Source of the DNA: a bacterium | GTDB taxonomy: Bacteria; ARS69 | NCBI GenBank assembly: GCA_025774865.1 | Contig: JALGZO010000005.1 | Location: forward strand, 1-5,743 | Reading direction: 5' to 3' | DNA length: 5,743 nt | Shown: one piece after another, positions 1 to 5,316 of the stretch | Numbering within the stretch: position 1 is the first letter of the stretch | Layout: every line of letters begins with the position of its first letter | Notes under the pieces: generated by a model | The model's database searches: none | Told to the model about the DNA's origin: nothing | Seen by the model: the letters and a program-made list of their open reading frames with translations, nothing else | Made by a program: the position numbers and the translations under genes

Positions 1-368
1 TCCCCTCCCCATTCCATGCTCAGTATGTAGGCGTAGTCTCCCGCCACCGCCACCGCCGAGCAGGGGTCCCCGTACCCGATGATCATGCTTCCCATGATTC
101 GAGGAGAGGATGGAGTGCTGATGTCGATCACGAGCATCCCCTGGTTTCCGGCCGCCGCGTAGGCGTGACTCCCCGCGACCGCGACATCGTAGTATTCGTA
201 ACTACCTACTCCGCCCACCCAGTGAAGAAAGTCACCGTAGTCGACGCATTGCCCGTTAGCGGCAAGCGGACAAAGTGTGCCGCTCAGAATCAGCGTCCAG
301 AGGATCCGGGGGATGCACCTCGGCCGCGTTGCCGAGTGCCGGATAGGAGCTGATGACTCTCTCTTCAC
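1..368 (-). CDS. Exported LVIVD-repeat protein, 5' part (runs off left edge)
   Basis: The frame is open from a GTG at 366-368 to the window edge, giving the first 122 residues. The start is chosen because a GGGAGG Shine-Dalgarno (375-380 on the plus strand) lies 6 bases upstream. Residues 1-19 are basic, followed by a hydrophobic stretch (about 20-37, ILWTLILSGTLCPLAA), so a signal peptide cleaved near residues 37-39 is likely. The residues before C41 (N-G-Q-C) do not fit a lipobox. The mature part opens with CVDYGDFLHWVG, then shows one LVIVD-type repeat (about 58-92: DVAVAGSHAYAAAG, then GMLVIDISTPSSPR) and the start of a second (SAVAVAGDYAYI, about 104-115). Such repeats build beta-propeller-like folds in secreted or surface proteins; no reaction is known for the family. 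It follows the S8 protease gene in the same direction but is separated from it by a likely terminator, so it is probably transcribed alone. Full length and C-terminus are not visible. Confidence 0.8.
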   Translation of the reverse strand, partial: MKRESSAPIRHSATRPRCIPRILWTLILSGTLCPLAANGQCVDYGDFLHWVGGVGSYEYYDVAVAGSHAYAAAGNQGMLVIDISTPSSPRIMGSMIIGYGDPCSAVAVAGDYAYILSMEWGG

Positions 369-489
369 GATCGACCTCCCGAGAACCGATGAGGCTCCGG
401 AGATCTTGCGGTGTGGTCAGTGTACTCCCGCGAAGATGCCGTACGGAAGTACATCGCGATTCCGGTATTCTGCGCTCTCGGTCCTACGT

Positions 490-540
490 GAAGAAACACC
501 CCCGCCCTGCCGACCGAACAGGCCAGCGCCACGGGGGTGT
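490..540 (-). terminator. Probable intrinsic terminator of the S8 protease gene
   Basis: Perfect 9-base inverted arms ACACCCCCG/CGGGGGTGT lie at 496-504 and 532-540, with a 27-base loop. Read on the minus strand, the stem is followed directly by TTTCTTC. The hairpin lies 18 bases beyond the protease stop codon at 558-560. The long loop and interrupted T tract make it imperfect, but position and orientation fit termination between the protease and the LVIVD gene. Confidence 0.6.
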
Positions 541-557
541 CCTGAGCCGAGGTACTG

Positions 558-2939
558 TCACCGGACGACGACCAGCTTCCGAGTCGCGTCGATGCCCGAA
601 CCCTCCAGCCGGTACAGGTAGATGCCTGCCGCGACGCGTTGGCCGAGAAGATCGCGACCATTCCACGTCACCGAGTATTCTCCGGCCTCGATCTCTCCTT
701 GGAGCAGTGTCTGGATTCTTCGTCCGGAGACATCGAACACAGAGAGGTTCACCTCGTTACGCTCGGGCAAGGAGAACCTGATCATCGTGGTCATGCTGAA
801 AGGATTGGGTTTGTTCTGAGCGAGAAATCGATCGGCGGTCGCCTCCGGAAGCGGGCTGGTACCCGCGGCGGTGGGCTGGAGCACGTCTCCCGAGATGTGA
901 AGTGCGTAGCCCTGAGGTCCATCCGGAACGGACCTGCCCCGCACGCGAACGGTCCAGACCCCACCGGTGAATCCGCTCGCGGGAAGCACCACTCTCTCGA
1001 CGTTGTTCAGCGGGTCGGCCGCGCCGCCGGTCGTGGAAACCTCGGCGGCGAAGACGTTTCCCAGAAAAAGGCCGTCGGGCCCTTCGACCTCCAGGTCGAG
1101 GTCGTTGATCGGGGCGAACTCGGCGGCCAGGGCGGCCGGCTGATCGGTGAAGACCATCGTCACCTGCAGCGGTTCCGCAGACCCCACCACGTCCAGGAAG
1201 TACTCGTCGAATCCTCCAGTGGCGAGTCCCTCGGCGTGGCGAACGTCCCTCACGCAAGCGTTTCGCGTGTCGCCCGGGAAGTACAGGGCCCCATCCAGTA
1301 AGAGCCGCCCCCACCCTTCTTGGTCCGAAGGGTATCCGGGCTCCCCTGTCATGTTGACGGCTCCGTTGAGAAGCGTCGCCTTCACGAGCGCTCCCGTCGG
1401 CGCAAGCGCGTCCGCTGTGTTGGCCACGCCACTCGGGTAGAATCCTTCTTCGTAGTACTGTCGAACGATGGCCCCGTAGGCGGCGACCGCGGGACAGGCC
1501 ATCGAGGTCCCCCATGCAGTGTGGGTGACGTTGCATACGGCGGGACGTGCGGTCGTGATGCTCGCTCCGGGAAGAAAGATTTCGGGTTTTCGGCGACCAT
1601 CGGAGGTCGGACCCTCGCCTGCGGTCCACACGCTGTCCTGGAAGGGGGCTTGCCGGGAGCCGCCGACGGCCAGAAGGTTCTTCGCGTTCTCCGGCGTCTC
1701 GAGGGAATCCGAGTTGGAAACCGCCAGTAGGATGAGATCGTCCTCGAAATCCCGCGAGTAGCGGTCAATGTCCACGCACCACGTCGTGTAGAACGTCCAA
1801 GAGCTGTCGGATCCCCAGCTGTTGCTGTGGATCCGGGCGCCATCGTCGTGGGCAGCCTCCAGATACGAGTAAACGTTCGACGGACCGTTGTCTTCGCCAG
1901 TGATCAGCGAGAACTCGGTGTGCGAGAGTCTGGCCGCATAGGCCTGTCCAGCGTTCAGGAGGTTCCCATCGTAGTGATGGCCTACCGCGATGCCCGCGGT
2001 AAGCGTGCCGTGGGTATCGCCCTCCGGCGGCCCCCGCCAGGCGACGATCTTGCGGTGGTCAGGCCCGGGCGTGTTGTCCTTGAGATCCTTGAAGTAGCAG
2101 CTCGGCATCCAGAGGCCGATGTCGATGTGCCCGATGATCTGGTTCTCGCCGTGCAGCCCCATGTCCCAGACTCTGGTGTTGTCGAGCTGGTTCGTCTGCG
2201 CCACCCACCGGGTCTCGTTGTTCCGGAGAGTCATCTCTCCTACTGTCTCGATCCATTCGAGTCCCTCGATATGGGCGAGGCGCCGTTCACCTCCGCGCTC
2301 GATCCGGACCCCGATCCTCGGCGTCGCCGGGTGTCGGTTGATTCCGAGAATATCGGCCCCGCGATCAACGGCCGCCGACGCGATTCGATCCAGGTCCTCC
2401 CCCTCGAAGGCGCTCAACGTGAGGAGGAGCTCGCCCTCGACGACCGCCCGGTCGGGGTCGGAGAACTTCGTAGTTCCGACTCCGGGCGCAAGCTTGTAGT
2501 CGGGACGATAGGGTCCCATCCATCGGAACGAGTTCGCATGCAGCAGGAATCGCGCCTCGGCGGGATCGAGGCGGACCAGGTACGCCTGGTTCGGGATGTA
2601 CGAGAGCACTTCGCCCCCGCGCGCCTGCACCGTCTGGCGAGCGAACCGCGACGGGGTCCCTTGGTATTGAACGATCCAGTATCGGGTCGCGCTCAACTCC
2701 TCGGCAGAAAGCCTGAGGTCTTCCGCCGCGAGCGGCGGACCGTCCGTGATGTCGAACTGGGCGTTGTGGAGAAGAATGCGTCCGGATTGCCGCAGGAGAT
2801 GGGAGGCTTCTTCCGGGCTCCAGGCAAACGCAGCCGAGGCGATGAGAGAAAGAAGTACGGGCGCTCTCAGGAGAATCTTCCGGGCCGTTGTCCTGCGATT
2901 TCGCACGGAGCTAGCGATCACTGCGATTGCTCGTCCCAT
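558..2939 (-). CDS. Secreted subtilisin-like (S8) serine protease with C-terminal FlgD-like domain
   Basis: This is a complete 793-residue exported peptidase. The frame extends upstream to 3062, but ATG at 2939 is chosen because a GGGAGGG ribosome site (2945-2951) lies 5 bases upstream and a signal peptide follows at once: a basic region ending RRTTARK, then LLRAPVLLSLIASAAFA, cleavage near residue 39. Residues about 83-230 resemble a propeptide/inhibitor region (YWIVQYQGTPSRF). The catalytic domain spans about 240-550, with Asp273 in IIGHIDIGLW, His310 in DTHGTLTAGIAVG, oxyanion Asn409 in LAVSNSD, and Ser479 in WGTSMACPAVAA. Residues about 560-690 form a jelly-roll/P-domain-like region with an acidic NDLDLEVEGPDG loop; this layout suggests KP-43-like subtilases. 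After a linker, residues 703-793 (KPNPFSMTTMIRFSLP, then VFDVSGRRIQ, AAGIYLYRLE, ending KLVVVR) match the FlgD Ig-like or type IX secretion-type tail. The likely role is extracellular or surface protein degradation. The assignment to S8 is firm; the KP-43 subgroup and sorting route are inferred. Confidence 0.95.
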   Translation of the reverse strand: MGRAIAVIASSVRNRRTTARKILLRAPVLLSLIASAAFAWSPEEASHLLRQSGRILLHNAQFDITDGPPLAAEDLRLSAEELSATRYWIVQYQGTPSRFARQTVQARGGEVLSYIPNQAYLVRLDPAEARFLLHANSFRWMGPYRPDYKLAPGVGTTKFSDPDRAVVEGELLLTLSAFEGEDLDRIASAAVDRGADILGINRHPATPRIGVRIERGGERRLAHIEGLEWIETVGEMTLRNNETRWVAQTNQLDNTRVWDMGLHGENQIIGHIDIGLWMPSCYFKDLKDNTPGPDHRKIVAWRGPPEGDTHGTLTAGIAVGHHYDGNLLNAGQAYAARLSHTEFSLITGEDNGPSNVYSYLEAAHDDGARIHSNSWGSDSSWTFYTTWCVDIDRYSRDFEDDLILLAVSNSDSLETPENAKNLLAVGGSRQAPFQDSVWTAGEGPTSDGRRKPEIFLPGASITTARPAVCNVTHTAWGTSMACPAVAAYGAIVRQYYEEGFYPSGVANTADALAPTGALVKATLLNGAVNMTGEPGYPSDQEGWGRLLLDGALYFPGDTRNACVRDVRHAEGLATGGFDEYFLDVVGSAEPLQVTMVFTDQPAALAAEFAPINDLDLEVEGPDGLFLGNVFAAEVSTTGGAADPLNNVERVVLPASGFTGGVWTVRVRGRSVPDGPQGYALHISGDVLQPTAAGTSPLPEATADRFLAQNKPNPFSMTTMIRFSLPERNEVNLSVFDVSGRRIQTLLQGEIEAGEYSVTWNGRDLLGQRVAAGIYLYRLEGSGIDATRKLVVVR

Positions 2940-3254
2940 CTTGACCCTCCCTTCGGGCGGATAGATGCGGGGCTCGGCCCTCGAAGACGTGGGTCGGCAT
3001 GTCGAGGCTCCCGAGCTTGGGGTTTGAGAGCGAGTGTCGACCCCCTCTATCTCTAGAAACAACGTGGGACGGCGAACCGAACACCGGCATTCGGTCCGGA
3101 ACAGAGATCGCCCATTACGAAGATCGCGAGTGCGGGTTCACACCGCGCCCGATGCGTTCGAGGCCCGGTTACTCACGTGCAGCCTTGCCGCTCCGGACGG
3201 TAGCGAGCTAGTCTGTCGGACGGCGGGTGAGTACCCGCACGGGTTCCTGGCACG
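2940..3254. other. Divergent intergenic region between protease and kinase genes
   Basis: These 315 bases separate two divergent genes and must hold both promoters. The only clear element is the protease ribosome site (CCCTCCC on the plus strand, 2945-2951). Weak promoter candidates exist, but none is convincing. TTGCCG (3185-3190) lies 17 bases before CTAGTC (3208-3213), ahead of the kinase. GGAAC (3098-3102) resembles an ECF -35 element but has no good -10 partner. An AT-richer patch (about 3046-3061, around TCTAGAAAC) could serve the protease. Open frames crossing this stretch have no recognisable protein similarity. Confidence 0.5.
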
Positions 3255-3935
3255 GTGGAATGCTCCGTGGACACCGACGATCGCTACTACGATCTTGCCC
3301 GGCGCATCGGCGACGGGGCCGAGATCGACTGGGACGCTGAGCTCGGTCGCGACCCGAAACAACACGCCCTCATCGAACGGCTCCGGGTCGTGGCGGAACT
3401 TCGCCGGCTTCACCGCGACCTCGATGTCGTACAAGACACGTTGGCCGACGCGGCACCGGCGGCGATTGGCCCGTTTCGCGTTCGACGCAGACTCGGCTCC
3501 GGGGGACTCGGTATCGTCTACGAGGCCGAGCAGCGAAGCCCGCGGCGACTGGTCGCGCTCAAAGTCCTTCGCGGCGCTCGGGCGAGGGATCCGGACGCGG
3601 TGCACCTCCTCGAGCGAGAAGCGCGTACGCTCGCGAAGCTCGATCATCCGTCCATCTCGGCGATCTACGAAGCCGGTTGCACCTCAGATGGTCAGCACTT
3701 CATCGCGATGGAGCTCGTGCGAGGGCAAACACTGGGTGACTGGCGTTCCGCACGTCCAACGTCGGCCGATGCTTCGGAAACGGAACTCCACCTTCGGGTG
3801 GATCTGTTTCGAAGGATCACTCGGGCGGTCGAGCACGCTCACGATCAGGGGATCATTCACCGCGACCTGAAACCGTCCAACGTGCACGTGCTGGACAGGG
3901 GTGACGACGGGAGCGAAGTACCGGGCGTCAAGATT

Positions 3936-3939
3936 CTCG
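3936..3939 (+). other. Deletion junction in the kinase gene
   Basis: The four bases CTCG can be read as the end of the upstream part (Leu codon plus the first base of the expected Asp of DFG) and as the start of the downstream part (last base of a Gly codon plus Ser of GSLPYMSPEQ). This is what a deletion between short direct repeats would leave. The frame change implies that the missing piece has length 3n+2. The missing sequence itself is inferred from the kinase family and is not seen. Confidence 0.55.
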
Positions 3940-4252
3940 CTCCCTTACATGAGTCCCGAACAGGCTCGGGCGGACCCGGAAGCCATCGACGAGCGCACGG
4001 ATGTCTATTCACTGGGTGTCATCCTCTACGAGCTGCTCGCGGACGCGCGACCCTACGATCTCGGTCGCGGCTCGCTGAGGAAGCAAATCGAAATCATCTG
4101 CTCGACGCCACCGCGACCTCTCGCCGAAGCGTGGAGCCGGCGCGAACCGCCCGCCGGTTTGCAGTCGGTTGTCCGCAAATCGCTCGAGAAGGATCCCGCG
4201 GTCCGGTATCAGTGCGTGTCGGATCTCGCGGCGGCGGTCGATGGTTGGCGCG

Positions 4253-4258
4253 AGGAGG
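4253..4258 (+). promoter_or_regulatory. Ribosome binding site deciding the sigma factor start
   Basis: AGGAGG ends 7 bases before GTG at 4266-4268. It lies inside the kinase coding sequence and supports starting the sigma factor at the GTG that overlaps the kinase stop (GTGA), rather than treating sigma as the tail of a long fusion protein. Confidence 0.8.
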
Positions 4259-4265
4259 AGAGCTC

Positions 4266-4841
4266 GTGAGTCCGGCGGGCGATGAACCGACGATCGATCT
4301 GCTGCTCCGCTATCGGGACGGTGACGGCTCGGCGCTCGGAACACTGTTGGGGCGGAACCTGATGCCGCTGCGCCGGTGGGCAAGCGGGCGATTGCCGGCG
4401 GCGGCCCGCGACTTGCGGGACACGGAGGATCTCGTGCAGGACACGATCGCAAGGGCGCTGCCGAAGCTCGCCGCGTTCGAGTACCGGGGTGAGGGGGCCC
4501 TCCAGGCCTATCTAAGAGCGGCCATCATGAATCAGATTCGCAACGAGTACCGTCGCGCGGCCCGTTTGCCGTACGAGGAAACGGCCGACACGCAGCTCGC
4601 GCACCCTGGGAGATCACCTCTCGATGAGGCAATCGGGCGGGATGCGGCCGAGGACTACGAGACCGCGTTGGCGAGCCTCAGCCCCGCGGACCGCGAGCTC
4701 GTCGTGCTCCGTCTCGAGCTCGATTACGCCTACCAGGACATCGCCGACGCCACGGGAAAGCCCTCGGCCGACGCGGCCCGGATGGCCACGAGCCGCGCGA
4801 TCCTGCGCTTGGCTCAGCAGATGCGCCACGGGGGAGATTGA
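4266..4841 (+). CDS. ECF-like sigma-70 family RNA polymerase sigma factor
   Basis: This 191-residue protein has only sigma regions 2 and 4, as in extracytoplasmic-function sigma factors. Region 2 spans about 18-100: RDGDGSALGTLL, core-binding helix RDLRDTEDLVQDTIARAL (48-65), then FEYRGEGALQAYLRAAIMNQIRN and basic EYRRAAR for -10 recognition. Region 4 spans about 133-186: ALASLSPADRELVVLRLELD, then YQDIADATGKPSADAARMATSRAILRL as the helix-turn-helix for -35 recognition. The GTG start is supported by AGGAGG 7 bases upstream and by the GTGA overlap with the kinase stop, which suggests translational coupling. The gene pair implies that the kinase senses or transmits the signal and the sigma factor changes transcription; direct phosphorylation is an inference. 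No anti-sigma factor gene is adjacent. The target promoters and exact ECF group cannot be told from this window. The gene is intact, although its partner kinase is broken. Confidence 0.9.
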   Translation: MSPAGDEPTIDLLLRYRDGDGSALGTLLGRNLMPLRRWASGRLPAAARDLRDTEDLVQDTIARALPKLAAFEYRGEGALQAYLRAAIMNQIRNEYRRAARLPYEETADTQLAHPGRSPLDEAIGRDAAEDYETALASLSPADRELVVLRLELDYAYQDIADATGKPSADAARMATSRAILRLAQQMRHGGD

Positions 4842-5242
4842 TCCCACTGGAAAGCTGCGACGCTCGTGGCAACCTCCGAGGCCCGCTTCTCGCGGCGAGG
4901 AACCCGATGCCGGACACTTTCCGACCCTTCGAGAAACTCGGATCCCTGCGCGGCCAGTCGGTCGAGCTCGGCCTCACTCAGGTCACTCGACTCCTGGACC
5001 GGCTCGATCATCCGGAGCGTGACTACCCGGCCGTGCACGTGGCCGGAACGAACGGCAAGGGCTCGGTCTGCGCGATGGTCGCGGCGGCACTGCAGGCCGC
5101 GGGTCACCGGGTCGGGCTCCTCACGTCGCCTCACCTCGTCGACTATCCCGAACGCATCCGCGTGAACGGCGCGCCGATTCAGGACGACGAAGCGGCCGCG
5201 ATCATCGATGCGCTGGAGAATCCCGACGGCAGCTTCGACGGC

Positions 5243-5261
5243 TCCTTCTTTCACAGAAGGA
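5243..5261. repeat. Small hairpin at the point where folC homology stops
   Basis: A perfect 7-base inverted repeat TCCTTCT/AGAAGGA has a 5-base loop (5250-5254). It coincides with the end of recognisable FolC sequence (last family-like residues GSFF). No T tract follows it on either strand, so it is not a standard terminator. It may be a rearrangement scar or chance. Confidence 0.45.
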
Positions 5262-5316
5262 AACCGCTTGCGGGCGGGTCGGTTTCGGGTCGGCTCGCGG
5301 CGAGGTTTCGGTCACG
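5252..5316. other. Non-coding spacer between folC fragment and 54-bp repeats
   Basis: This 65-base G-rich stretch fits neither FolC nor the opposing TPR gene. It contains short internal duplications: GGTTTCGG at 5281-5288 and 5304-5311, and GGGTCGG at 5276-5282 and 5287-5293. The minus-strand TPR frame ends inside it, with a TGA at 5312-5314. It may be an outer, diverged part of the neighbouring repeat block. Confidence 0.4.

Larger units (their letters stand above)
3255..4269 (+). pseudogene. Serine/threonine protein kinase, broken: DFG/activation segment deleted, frameshifted
   Basis: This is a Hanks-type kinase in two frames. From GTG 3255 the first frame shows a helical N-terminus (1-70), glycine loop LGSGGLGIVYEAE (80-92), ATP-binding Lys103 in ALKVLR, likely helix-C Glu122 in EREA, and catalytic loop HRDLKPSN (202-209, Asp204, Asn209), ending GVKIL at residue 228. 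The codons expected next (DFG plus activation loop, roughly 25-33 residues in relatives) are absent. The sequence passes at 3936-3939 into the +1 frame with SLPYMSPEQA, then DVYSLGVILYELL, the DPAVRYQ region and a stop at 4267-4269. GTG 3267 is the better start by its GGTGGA ribosome site (3254-3259); the outer start is drawn to cover both. No membrane segment or TPR tail follows the kinase domain, so an intact version would be a soluble protein of about 365 residues. Its stop overlaps the sigma factor start. Without DFG it cannot be an ordinary active kinase. The lesion is either a real deletion or an assembly error. Confidence 0.85.

Noticed and set aside
757-1629. 290-codon minus-strand open frame overlapping the protease in another frame
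   Set aside because: It is arginine-rich, low-complexity shadow translation inside the confirmed protease gene.
1827-3056. Long plus-strand open frame (409 codons) opposite the protease gene
   Set aside because: It is the antisense shadow of the S8 protease, caused by high GC content. Its translation has no recognisable domain, while the minus strand has the full catalytic triad and signal peptide.
3098-3124. ECF-type autoregulated promoter (GGAAC) before the kinase
   Set aside because: Only the -35-like pentamer is present. No convincing -10 element lies at the proper distance, and one GGAAC in a GC-rich region is expected by chance.
3034-3870. 278-codon plus-strand open frame overlapping the kinase 5' region
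   Set aside because: It overlaps the kinase glycine loop and HRD region in a different frame and has no family features.
3900-3960. Programmed ribosomal frameshift joining the two kinase halves
   Set aside because: A frameshift would join the frames but would still leave out the DFG motif and activation loop, and no slippery heptamer with a downstream structure is evident at 3936-3939.
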